From Bryobacterales bacterium (GTDB taxonomy: Bacteria; Acidobacteriota; Terriglobia; Bryobacterales; Bryobacteraceae): a DNA stretch of 41,877 bases. Shown in pieces: positions 32,792 to 40,307 of this stretch. Both the position numbers and the translations under genes were made by a program. Location of the stretch: contig CANFEY010000044.1 in the NCBI GenBank assembly GCA_947446025.1, positions 1 through 41,877 on the forward strand, read 5' to 3'. Numbering within the stretch: position 1 is the stretch's first letter; every line of letters begins with the position of its first letter. The notes under the pieces are model-generated. The model was not told where the DNA came from. It searched no databases and saw nothing but the letters and a program-made list of their open reading frames with translations.

Positions 32792-32815
32792 TAGCATGGA
32801 TTCGAGGTGCGTCGC

Positions 32816-33205
32816 GTGATTGTGGGGACGGGGATCGACTTGTGCGAGGTGGACCGCATTCGCAAAGCGGTGGATGCCGCGCACGGGGAACGGTTGGTGG
32901 AACGCGTGTTCACGGCGCGGGAGGTCGCGTATGCGCGGAAGAAGGCGAGTCCGTATGAGCGCTTCGCGGCTCGCTTCGCGGCGAAGGAAGCGGGGATGAA
33001 GGCGCTGGGGACGGGTTGGCGAGGCGGCGTGACTTGGCACGATTTTGAGGTGGTCAATTTAGCGTCGGGCAAGCCTACGCTGTTGCTTCACGGGCGCGCG
33101 GCGGAAATCGCCGAGGGGCTCGGAGTGCGGAATATTTCGTTGTCGATCACGCACACCTCGGAGCAGGCTATGGCGCTGGTGATTCTCGAGGGCGGCGCTG
33201 CTTGA
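32816..33205 (+). CDS. acpS: Holo-[acyl-carrier-protein] synthase
   Basis: AcpS moves phosphopantetheine from CoA to the acyl carrier protein. The 129 residues include IVGTGIDLCEVDRI with the metal-binding Asp, VFTAREVAYARKK, and RFAARFAAKEAGMKALGTG (the Glu of the second motif). The frame is open from GTG at 32807. The GTG at 32816 has GAGG 8 nt ahead and gives the usual family start, so I use it. A 7-codon frame from the ATG at 32796 ends in a GTGA overlap with this GTG. The 3' end overlaps the next gene on the other strand by 38 nt. Confidence 0.93.
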   Translation: MIVGTGIDLCEVDRIRKAVDAAHGERLVERVFTAREVAYARKKASPYERFAARFAAKEAGMKALGTGWRGGVTWHDFEVVNLASGKPTLLLHGRAAEIAEGLGVRNISLSITHTSEQAMALVILEGGAA

Positions 33206-33443
33206 GCTCGGACATGACGCTGATGACGAGTTCCTTGGCGTCGGCGAGGCACTTGTCGATCAACTGCACGTCCATGGCTGGCTTGCCGGGCTGCCGCGCG
33301 CTCTGGCAGTAGACGCCGTGCTGGCCGGTAAGGATGAGGGCGTCGGTGAGTAGATCGAGGGCGACGGCGAGGCGGCCGCGTTCGAGGCCCATGCGAAATT
33401 CGTGTTCTTCGAGCGCGTCTTTACGGTCAAGCCAAACGGACAT
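33168..33443 (-). CDS. Small helical protein of unknown function
   Basis: The 91-residue product is mainly helical and charged, beginning MSVWLDRKDALEEHEFRMGLERGRL with a central DLLTDALILTGQHGVYCQSARQPG. No domain was recognised and there is no signal peptide. Its 3' end overlaps acpS by 38 nt. TACGAT lies 5 nt before the ATG. It starts 15 nt after the large propeller gene on the same strand, so the two may be cotranscribed. Regular composition argues for a real gene, but I am not certain. Confidence 0.55.
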   Translation of the reverse strand: MSVWLDRKDALEEHEFRMGLERGRLAVALDLLTDALILTGQHGVYCQSARQPGKPAMDVQLIDKCLADAKELVISVMSELKQRRPRESPAP

Positions 33444-33458
33444 GTTTCATCGTAGCCG

Positions 33459-36400
33459 TTAGGGGACGGTCCATGTGCCCCGGCTGATCCAGCCGCTGCT
33501 ACCCCAGGCGTTCGAGGCCTCCACGTAGACGGATTTGTTGCCGGCGAAGGCTGCCGAGAAGAAGACAATTTGCACAGTCAAAGAGACGGAGCCTCCTGAA
33601 TAATTGGCCACGCTGTAGCCGATGGCGCACTGGTTGTTCTGGAGCGACGACGAGGCCCCGATGGGTTTGGTGCTGACCGTGGTTCCCGCGTTGTTGTAGA
33701 GTCCGATGGTGGCGGTGGCCCGGTTGTATTCGACGTAGCAGGCATTCACGGTGGAGCCGGATGGCGATACCAGGAGCGAAATCTTGGTGAGATCCGAGGG
33801 CGAGACAGCGGTGGTGACCGACGCGGTAAAGTTCTGGTTGAGGCCGCTGCCGGAGGATGGCGAGAGGGCTCCTACGGTGGGCTGGACGCCGGGAACGGTC
33901 CAGGCTCCCATGTGTACCCATCCGGTGTTGAAGCCGTTTTCCGAGACAAAGAGGAACGAGTTCTTCGGACCTGCGAAGCTCTGGGCAAAAGCGATGTTGA
34001 GGGTGACCGTGATTGTGGTGGCCCCGATCACCGCTGTGCTGCCCGTACCGTACAGGGTGCATTGGCTGTTGGAAAGGGTTCCCGTGGAACCGATCACCAT
34101 GCTCCCGGAACCGGTGGACGCTACGTTGTTGAATAGCGAGAAGCGGCTCAGAGTACGGTCGTAAACGATGTAGCAGGAGTTGTTCGTCGTGAACCCTGGA
34201 GCGGCGGTGAACAGCATGGCCGAGGCGACCAGGAAGTTGGAGCCGGCCGCGTCGGACATGACGAAGGTGAAGGGTTGCGCTGCACCGGTTCCCGAGGCCG
34301 GAGAAACGGAGTTGGCGACGGGCACCCCTCCCGCGACGACGGAATAGGTCCCCTTCTGGACCCAGCCGGTATTGCCGTTCGGCCCAACCGCGTACATGTA
34401 AACGTTTTTCGGTCCGGTGAAGGGTCCCCGGAACGCGAGGGGGACGGAAAGAATGGTGGAGTTCCCCGCCACGCTCATCGTGACCGCGCCGACCGCGCAC
34501 TGGCTGTTGTACATCGTGGCTGTTGAGCCGAGCGGCTTGGCGTAGGAGCCGGTGCCGCTGTCCCACAATAGGGAAATGCTCCCCGCCCCGCGGTCATAGA
34601 CCAGCCAGCAGGAGTTGCTTCCTGTGAGCGAGCCGTTGATCATCATGGCGGTGGTCAGGACGTTGGCGGCGGATTTGGTGTCGGAGAAAACGAACGTGAA
34701 GGTCTGTTGATCGCCGCTGCCGGAGCCGGGCGAGACGGAGTCCGCGGAAACCTGCGAGACACCGGCTTTGGCCACCCATCCGGTGTTGACGTTGGCGTCG
34801 GCGGCGTAAAGGTAGACCGTATTGTTGCCGGGGAAACCAGTGTCGAGTACGACCGAAAGGGTCAGCGTGAGTAAGTTGCCAGTAAGGACGGCTCCGCTGC
34901 CGGAACCATTCAGCTGGCACTGGGTGTTTAGGGCGGTGCCGCTGCCAGGGGTGATGGTTGTGGCCCCGGTGGAGACTACATTGTTCGCCAGGGAGAGGGT
35001 GTTGGCGGTGCGATTGTACGTGACAAGACAGGCGAAATCGGATGAGGCCGTGCGCGACAGCAGCACCGCGGCGCTGGCAAGCGTGGCCGCGCCCGCTGGA
35101 TGCGAAAATCGCGCGGTGATGGAGGCGCTGCCTGCGCTTCCGTACACCACGTCGGCCGAGTCTGCTGAAGGGACCTGGGACGGGGGGGCCGTGTCCCCGA
35201 TGCGGGCGATCCAGCCTGTATTGCCGCTCACGTTGTTGGTCTGGTACGCCCCGAGCGCCGGGAAGTCGTACGAGCTGGTCTGCCCGCCGACAAACATGTT
35301 GCCGCTCGCGTCCACCGCAATCGCGCTGATTTGGTCCGATCCAGCGCCTCCGTAGAGCGTGGAAAAGCTGAGGGTGTTGCCTGCCGGACTGAGCTTCGAG
35401 AGGAAACCGTCGTAGAGGCCCTTGAAACCCGTCTGGACGCCGCCGACGTTGGCGAAACTGACTGAGGACGTGTAGCCCGCCACATAGGCGTTGCCGCCGG
35501 AATCGATGGCGATTGCTGTGGCCCAATCGAAGCCCGTCCAGCCGAGATAGGTGCTGTATAGGCGCGCGGTGCCTGCGTTGTTCATCTTGGTGACAAAGGC
35601 GTCGCGGGACCCTCCCGCGTTGGTCTGTAGTGCGCCCGCGGTGACGGGAAAATTCGTGGAGCTGGTCACACCCGCCACGTAAACGTTGCCGCCGGAGTCC
35701 AGCGCGATGGCGTTGGCTTGTTCGGGCGCTGCTAGACTCCCGCCCGTGCCGCCAAGGTAAGTGCTGTGGAGCAGCTGCGTGGGAGCCGTAGTCTTGATCC
35801 TGGCGACGAAGGCGTCCTGGCCTCCCGCATTGGTAGCCTGGGTAGCACCGGCGACCGGGAAGTTGGTGGATAACGTGCCTCCTGCCAAGTACGCCACGCC
35901 CGCGCCATCCACAGCGATGGCTCCCGAGTGTTCCGCTTGCGAGCCGCCCAGCAGCGTGGCAAATACCTGCACGCCCGTGGAGCTGAGCTTGGTCACGAAG
36001 GCATCGTACTGTCCCGCGAAGTTCGACTGCACGGCACTCGTGACTGGAAAATCCGCTGACAGCGTATCTCCGGCAACATACGCAAAGCCCCCGGCGTCCA
36101 CGGCGATGGCCGTAGCGACGTCGTAGTTTGCGCCTCCCAAATACGTGGAATAGGTGAGCGCGCTTCCCGCCGCATTGAGCTTGAAGGCGAAGCCCTCTTT
36201 GCCGCCGACGAAACTACTGCGCGCCGCTGCCAGCATTGGGAAATTGGAAGATCCCGTGGCCCCCGCGACGTGCGCCTGCCCTAGGGAATCGACGGCGATC
36301 CCGGCAGCCCGGTCATCCCCGTTGCCGCCGATGTAGGTGGCATACACCAGCGCCGCCCCGGCCGGATCGAGTTTGACCACGAATGCGTCCACCCCGCCCC

Positions 36401-37202
36401 GATTGGTCGCCTGCAGCGCGCCGGCGATGGGGAAGTCAATCGATTCGGTCCAGCCCGCAGCGTAGAGATTGCCCAAGCCGTCGCGTCCGACCGCCGTGAC
36501 CGCGCCCATGCCGCTTCCACCCAGGTAGGTGGAGTAGCTGATGACGGGATCAATCACCAAGGGGCGCGAAGCGTCGTAGCTCCCAATCTCGAAACCCACG
36601 GTCCGGTCTTCAAACACACGGTATGCCGCGGGCACCGGAATCCTGGCCCCGCTGTTCGACAGCTGATACACCTCAGGCGCCCACTCACGGAACTCCATCG
36701 CGCCTAAGATCACCCGCAATTCTTCTCTCTCAACGCGGATTTCCGACGCGCCCGGATACTCCATGCGGATCGATCCCGGATCCGCCCCCGGCTGCACCAC
36801 GAACTCGCTCTTCAGTAGGCGGCCCGTGCCCGAATAGCTGGCGTCAATTCCTGGGTAGATACCGTGGTAGACAACGTGTTCATAGGTGGGTAGCCCGGTG
36901 CGCCAGAACGCCGGATTGTTGCCCAGCAAGAAGTTCGCGCGCCCCTGGAGCGCCCCGTCGCCCTCAATCCGCGCAGCGCCGTCCGATCCGGCAAACCGCA
37001 TCCGCAGTTGCGCCTCGCCCACTTGAAACCGAGGACCATCCTTCAGAAAGGCAGCCCGCACGTCCGGGGTCTGCACCACGAAGCGCACCGTCGCCTCGAA
37101 CTGCCCGGCGTTCGGTATGAACACCAGCGGCAGTCCTTCCCCAGCACGGCCTTCACCCGCAAGGATCGTAGACCCAAGAATAAGACTGATCGCGAAACGC
37201 AT
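33459..37202 (-). CDS. Large exported seven-bladed SBBP propeller protein with four C-terminal repeats
   Basis: The 1247-residue product has a signal peptide and a DUF7948-like domain to about residue 225 (FIPNAGQFEATVRFVVQ, YHGIYPGIDASYSGTGRL, SEFVVQPGADPGSI). It then has exactly seven SBBP blades, each beginning S/ATYLGG or a variant and containing AIAVDSGGNVYVAG. The last about 560 residues form four tandem domains of roughly 140 residues. Each has a C-x2-Y-x-R strand followed by LxNxQC, so two conserved cysteines per unit. It is probably a surface or periplasmic protein and its partner is unknown. The ATG at 37202 begins the signal peptide. An earlier in-frame start at 37289 would enter the cupin gene. 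Confidence 0.92.
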   Translation of the reverse strand: MRFAISLILGSTILAGEGRAGEGLPLVFIPNAGQFEATVRFVVQTPDVRAAFLKDGPRFQVGEAQLRMRFAGSDGAARIEGDGALQGRANFLLGNNPAFWRTGLPTYEHVVYHGIYPGIDASYSGTGRLLKSEFVVQPGADPGSIRMEYPGASEIRVEREELRVILGAMEFREWAPEVYQLSNSGARIPVPAAYRVFEDRTVGFEIGSYDASRPLVIDPVISYSTYLGGSGMGAVTAVGRDGLGNLYAAGWTESIDFPIAGALQATNRGGVDAFVVKLDPAGAALVYATYIGGNGDDRAAGIAVDSLGQAHVAGATGSSNFPMLAAARSSFVGGKEGFAFKLNAAGSALTYSTYLGGANYDVATAIAVDAGGFAYVAGDTLSADFPVTSAVQSNFAGQYDAFVTKLSSTGVQVFATLLGGSQAEHSGAIAVDGAGVAYLAGGTLSTNFPVAGATQATNAGGQDAFVARIKTTAPTQLLHSTYLGGTGGSLAAPEQANAIALDSGGNVYVAGVTSSTNFPVTAGALQTNAGGSRDAFVTKMNNAGTARLYSTYLGWTGFDWATAIAIDSGGNAYVAGYTSSVSFANVGGVQTGFKGLYDGFLSKLSPAGNTLSFSTLYGGAGSDQISAIAVDASGNMFVGGQTSSYDFPALGAYQTNNVSGNTGWIARIGDTAPPSQVPSADSADVVYGSAGSASITARFSHPAGAATLASAAVLLSRTASSDFACLVTYNRTANTLSLANNVVSTGATTITPGSGTALNTQCQLNGSGSGAVLTGNLLTLTLSVVLDTGFPGNNTVYLYAADANVNTGWVAKAGVSQVSADSVSPGSGSGDQQTFTFVFSDTKSAANVLTTAMMINGSLTGSNSCWLVYDRGAGSISLLWDSGTGSYAKPLGSTATMYNSQCAVGAVTMSVAGNSTILSVPLAFRGPFTGPKNVYMYAVGPNGNTGWVQKGTYSVVAGGVPVANSVSPASGTGAAQPFTFVMSDAAGSNFLVASAMLFTAAPGFTTNNSCYIVYDRTLSRFSLFNNVASTGSGSMVIGSTGTLSNSQCTLYGTGSTAVIGATTITVTLNIAFAQSFAGPKNSFLFVSENGFNTGWVHMGAWTVPGVQPTVGALSPSSGSGLNQNFTASVTTAVSPSDLTKISLLVSPSGSTVNACYVEYNRATATIGLYNNAGTTVSTKPIGASSSLQNNQCAIGYSVANYSGGSVSLTVQIVFFSAAFAGNKSVYVEASNAWGSSGWISRGTWTVP

Positions 37203-37256
37203 GCCTACCGAACTATTCGGCACCGGCGCGCGGGCTATGCGGTAGGATTGTCCCGG

Positions 37257-37262
37257 TATACT
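37257..37262 (+). promoter_or_regulatory. TANNNT -10 element before the cupin gene
   Basis: TATACT ends 6 nt before the ATG at 37269. With no Shine-Dalgarno in the gap, a leaderless start is expected. Confidence 0.55.
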
Positions 37263-37268
37263 GGACCC

Positions 37269-37619
37269 ATGCCCGAACTCATCGCCCAACCCAATCGAAT
37301 TACCGTGCCCGGCAACAAGCTCATCGACGAGTACGTGGGGCGCGTGAACAACGGCGAATCACAGACCAGCATCGCGCACATGCGTAGTCCGGCGGGCTGG
37401 TCCGAACCAGGGCAGCGGCCGGAGTTCGACGAGTTCACGCTGGTGCTCCAAGGCATGATGCGCGTGGAGTACGAAGGCGGCTTGATGGAAGCGCGCGCGG
37501 GGCAGGCGGTGGTCACGCGCAAGGGCGAATGGGTCCGCTACAGCACGCCTGAGGGCGCGGAGTATGTCGCGATCTGCATCCCGGCGTTCGCGCCGGACAC
37601 GGTGCATCGCGACGAATGA
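37269..37619 (+). CDS. Small cupin-domain protein
   Basis: The 116-residue product is a single cupin barrel. GWSEPGQRPEFDEFTLVLQGMMRVE holds the first cupin motif, with few His residues, and ARAGQAVVTRKGEWVRYSTPEGAEYVAICIPAF the second. The lack of the usual His pair in motif 1 suggests an unusual metal site or none. Related cupins bind small organic ligands or act as isomerases. The longer open frame upstream runs back into the propeller gene and is not supported. The gene converges on the next one with 7 nt between. Confidence 0.85.
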   Translation: MPELIAQPNRITVPGNKLIDEYVGRVNNGESQTSIAHMRSPAGWSEPGQRPEFDEFTLVLQGMMRVEYEGGLMEARAGQAVVTRKGEWVRYSTPEGAEYVAICIPAFAPDTVHRDE

Positions 37620-37626
37620 TGCCTAG

Positions 37627-38058
37627 TTATGGAGGGCCTTCGGACAACCCATCCAGCGCCCAGCCTGTGCCGCGATCCCTGAAGTACAACGAGTATTCAT
37701 TGCCGCGGGCCTTCCAGGTGATGGTGTAGCCGTCGAGGCCCCCTTTCACCGGGGTGCGCGTGGCGACTATGTTCTTGATGTCTGAGGTGAAGTAGAAATC
37801 GAAGCGCGCGGCGAAGGCCGTGGCCACCTGCACGTCGCGCGTCGGGCCGTTCTCCCACTGCATGGGGAACTTGGCTCCCTTAGACACCGTGGCTGCGTCG
37901 CGCTTCACCACGGCGGCTTGGAATTGCTTCCACCACGGAGCGAAATCAGCCGCTGCGGCTTGCTCCTTGCCTTTATCCTGGGCCTTGCCTTTATCCTTCG
38001 CTTTGTCCTGTGCGGCAAGCGGAACCAGCAGGAGCAAGGCGAACGCAAGAGTCTTCAT
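37627..38058 (-). CDS. Small exported protein with Lys/Asp repeat
   Basis: The protein (143 residues) has a signal peptide (MKTLAFALLLLVPLAAQ). A charged repeat follows (KAKDKGKAQDKGKEQ) and then a compact domain with WWKQFQAAVVKRDAATVSKGAKFPMQW, ITWKARGNEYSLYFRDRGTGWALDG. The repeat is also visible in the DNA as two copies of a TTGCCTTTATCC block. The fold resembles a small NTF2-like or SnoaL-like domain, but that is a guess. It starts 4 nt after the peptidase gene on the same strand, so it is probably cotranscribed. Confidence 0.75.
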   Translation of the reverse strand: MKTLAFALLLLVPLAAQDKAKDKGKAQDKGKEQAAAADFAPWWKQFQAAVVKRDAATVSKGAKFPMQWENGPTRDVQVATAFAARFDFYFTSDIKNIVATRTPVKGGLDGYTITWKARGNEYSLYFRDRGTGWALDGLSEGPP

Positions 38059-38062
38059 CTGC

Positions 38063-39856
38063 TTAGAAGTGTACCGCGCGGACGACGCCGTCGGCGTTTG
38101 AGCCTTCCGGCGCGATGGTGAATTGCAGACGCAGGGCGGGCGAGGGCTTCTGCGCGCCGCACTGGAATTGGGCTCCGCCTTCGCGGCCAGTGACCACCAG
38201 GCGGTCCGGTTGCAGGACCAGGAATGTCTTGCGGCCACTTTCGATCTCGAGGATGAAGCGCGCGGGCGTGGCGCAGTCGAGATCCACCAGCGTGCCTTTC
38301 ACGTCTTGCAGAATGATCTCCATGTCGGCGCGCGTGGCGGGGGCGGAGTCACGCTGGGTCAGCGCGGGCCGCTCGACAATTTCCGCCGGTGTCGCGACTT
38401 GCGCCTGCGCCACTTGCGCCTGCACCAGCGGACCTTGAATAAGGCGCTGCGGTTGATTCAGGAAGCGCAGCATGTCGTCGGCCCGCTTCTGAAAATCCTC
38501 AACCGTGCTGAGCCGCCGCAACTCTTCCGCCCGCGTGCGGGCATCGGCAACGTCGCCGGTTTGCATGGCGGAAAAGGCGCTGATGTAGAGGGCCCGGTCG
38601 CGCTGCGCGGCGGTTCGCACCGTGGTCACGGCGCGGGTTGTGGCCAACGCGGCAGGATATTGGCGCTGCATCATTTGCAGATTGGCCAGGTCCAGGCGAG
38701 CGTCGATGTTTTTCGGCTCCAGTTCAAGCAACGCGGCGAAGGCGGCAGCGGCGTTTTCGGGTTTGTCGCCCTGCGCCAGCCGGGCGTAGTCCCACAGCAG
38801 GCGCGGATTGCGGTTCCCCAGGTCGAACGCCTTAGCAAAGTGCCCAGTTGCATCGGCGGTCTTGCCGTCGCGCCACGCCAGGTAGCCCAGGTTGGCCCAT
38901 GGCTCCGGGCGCTTGGCGTCTTCGCGGGTGAGCTCCTCGAAGCGGGTCTTGGCCTCGGCTTGTTTTCCCTTGAGCCCCATCAGCAGCTCCGCCTGAGCTT
39001 CGCGGACCTCAAACATGTCGGCGAGCTGGGCTGGCAATTTCTCCACGCCGTCGAGCTTGAGCTTCATGACCAGCCGCTTGAAGGAATTGCTCTTAATGTA
39101 GAACTTCAGGTCCTTCTCGATTTCCGGGAAGGGCTTGCCGTAGACGGTTTCAATCGCTTTCGCCGATGGGGTCCCCTTCTGAACAGTCTCGATCAACTCC
39201 CAAAACTTAATGAACGGTTGCGTGGTTGCCAGCATGTGGACCAGCGCCCAGCTCTGGTTATAAAGGGTGCCGGCTTGCTTGGTCTCGTTGTAATAGGGCG
39301 ACGATTGGTCGGCTGCGAGGATGGTTTCCATGGGCACCCAGGGATCGCGGTTGAGGGCTTGCAGGCGGCCAAGTATGACGGAGCCGAACTCCAAATCCTT
39401 GCCGATGGGGTGCAGCGTGGAAAAGAGCTCCGCGGTACCTTCGTTGAGCCATGGCGGAAGCGTGTAGCCCGCGTGGCGGAACACCAGGTGCGTATATTCG
39501 TGGGTGGCAATCTGGGAACTCTGCTCACCCAGCTTGCCGATGACAATGAAATCCCGGTCTGACTGGCCCGCGTAGTAGGCGATGGCGAACTCATTGAAGC
39601 GGTACGCCTGGTATTCCTTTTCGGTTCCGAAGATGATGATGGAAATAGGCACGGGCTTGGCCGGTGGCGCTCCGGAGGTTTGGAGGAAGAAGCTGCGCAC
39701 GCGCTCGAATTCGTCCAGCGCCTTGCGGGTCTCATATTCTTTGGCGCTTGAATAGACGCGGAAGTTTTCGTTCTGCATCGTGATCCACTTCGGCTGCGCG
39801 GAGAGGGAGGCGGCGCATAGCAGCGCGGGGAAGAGGGTCCAGATTGCCCGGGTCAT
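38063..39856 (-). CDS. Secreted gluzincin-type peptidase with TPR repeats
   Basis: The 597-residue protein has a signal peptide (MTRAIWTLFPALLCAASLSA). The metallopeptidase domain of the MA-like/DUF1570 type has ATHEYTHLVFRH with HExxH near residue 118 and PPWLNEGTAELF, whose Glu completes the zinc site. Helical TPR repeats follow in the middle (residues 300-440). A C-terminal beta domain has LVDLDCATPARFILEIESG and AQFQCGAQKPSPALR. That domain, with two Cys, recurs at the end of TPR proteins in Acidobacteria. The substrate is unknown. TACACT on the coding strand lies 6 nt before the ATG. The upstream gene blaI is divergent. Confidence 0.88.
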   Translation of the reverse strand: MTRAIWTLFPALLCAASLSAQPKWITMQNENFRVYSSAKEYETRKALDEFERVRSFFLQTSGAPPAKPVPISIIIFGTEKEYQAYRFNEFAIAYYAGQSDRDFIVIGKLGEQSSQIATHEYTHLVFRHAGYTLPPWLNEGTAELFSTLHPIGKDLEFGSVILGRLQALNRDPWVPMETILAADQSSPYYNETKQAGTLYNQSWALVHMLATTQPFIKFWELIETVQKGTPSAKAIETVYGKPFPEIEKDLKFYIKSNSFKRLVMKLKLDGVEKLPAQLADMFEVREAQAELLMGLKGKQAEAKTRFEELTREDAKRPEPWANLGYLAWRDGKTADATGHFAKAFDLGNRNPRLLWDYARLAQGDKPENAAAAFAALLELEPKNIDARLDLANLQMMQRQYPAALATTRAVTTVRTAAQRDRALYISAFSAMQTGDVADARTRAEELRRLSTVEDFQKRADDMLRFLNQPQRLIQGPLVQAQVAQAQVATPAEIVERPALTQRDSAPATRADMEIILQDVKGTLVDLDCATPARFILEIESGRKTFLVLQPDRLVVTGREGGAQFQCGAQKPSPALRLQFTIAPEGSNADGVVRAVHF

Positions 39857-39862
39857 GGGAAA

Positions 39863-39868
39863 AGTGTA
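39863..39868 (-). promoter_or_regulatory. TANNNT -10 element before the peptidase gene
   Basis: On the minus strand TACACT ends 6 nt before the ATG at 39856. No good -35 or ribosome binding site was seen. Confidence 0.45.
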
Positions 39869-39892
39869 TCACCTGGAAACAGCAACTTCCCC

Positions 39893-39921
39893 TTGACCTA
39901 CGAGAACCGTCGTAGTATCGT
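39893..39921 (+). promoter_or_regulatory. blaI promoter with operator in the spacer
   Basis: TTGACC at 39893-39898 and TATCGT at 39916-39921 are separated by exactly 17 nt. The -10 ends 8 nt before the blaI ATG. The dyad CTACGA-N6-TCGTAG fills the spacer at 39898-39915. A repressor bound there would block polymerase directly. Confidence 0.7.
39898..39915. promoter_or_regulatory. BlaI/MecI-type operator
   Basis: A perfect 6-nt inverted repeat, CTACGA and TCGTAG, is spaced by 6 nt. It resembles the TAC/GTA half-sites recognised by BlaI family repressors. A further TCGTAG half-site lies at 39923-39928, next to the start codon. Autoregulation is expected. Confidence 0.65.
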
Positions 39922-39929
39922 CTTCGTAG

Positions 39930-40307
39930 ATGTCAATCCCAAGACCAACCGACGCTGAACTGGAGATCCTGACCGTGCTGTGGAGCCGTGGGCCCGCCAC
40001 GGTACGGGCGGTGCATGAGACGATCACGGGACGCCGCCCGGCGCAGTACACCACGGTGCTGAAGCAGCTCCAAATCATGGACGAAAAGGGGCTGGTGAAG
40101 CGCGACGAATCCGAGCGCGCGCATGTGTACACCGCCGCGCAGCCCCGCGAAGCCACGCAGGCGCAGCTGGCGGGAGACCTGCTGGCGCGCGGGTTCGCCG
40201 GGTCAGCCACCAGCCTGCTGTTGGGGGCGCTGTCCGCGAAGAAGCCCTCGAAGAAAGAGCTGGCGGAGTTGCGCAAGTTCCTGGACGATTACGAGGGTCG
40301 GCGATGA
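39930..40307 (+). CDS. BlaI/MecI/CopY family repressor
   Basis: The 125-residue repressor has the winged helix ELEILTVLWSRGPATVRAVHETITGRRPAQYTTVLKQLQIMDEKGLVKRDESERAHVY. A C-terminal dimerisation helix (KELAELRKFLDDYE) follows. In the paradigm, a membrane M56 peptidase senses a signal and causes the repressor to be cleaved. Here the M56 gene overlaps by 4 nt. The promoter contains a matching dyad. A leaderless start is likely. Without resistance genes in view, the signal is probably not a beta-lactam. Confidence 0.93.
   Translation: MSIPRPTDAELEILTVLWSRGPATVRAVHETITGRRPAQYTTVLKQLQIMDEKGLVKRDESERAHVYTAAQPREATQAQLAGDLLARGFAGSATSLLLGALSAKKPSKKELAELRKFLDDYEGRR

Noticed and set aside
32775-32815. 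Cobalamin riboswitch before the cbiMN operon
   Set aside because: The gap to the divergent gene is only 41 nt, too short for a riboswitch, and no B12 box is present.
38123-39562. 479-residue open frame opposite the peptidase gene
   Set aside because: It is a shadow of the minus-strand gene that carries signal peptide, HExxH and TPR features.
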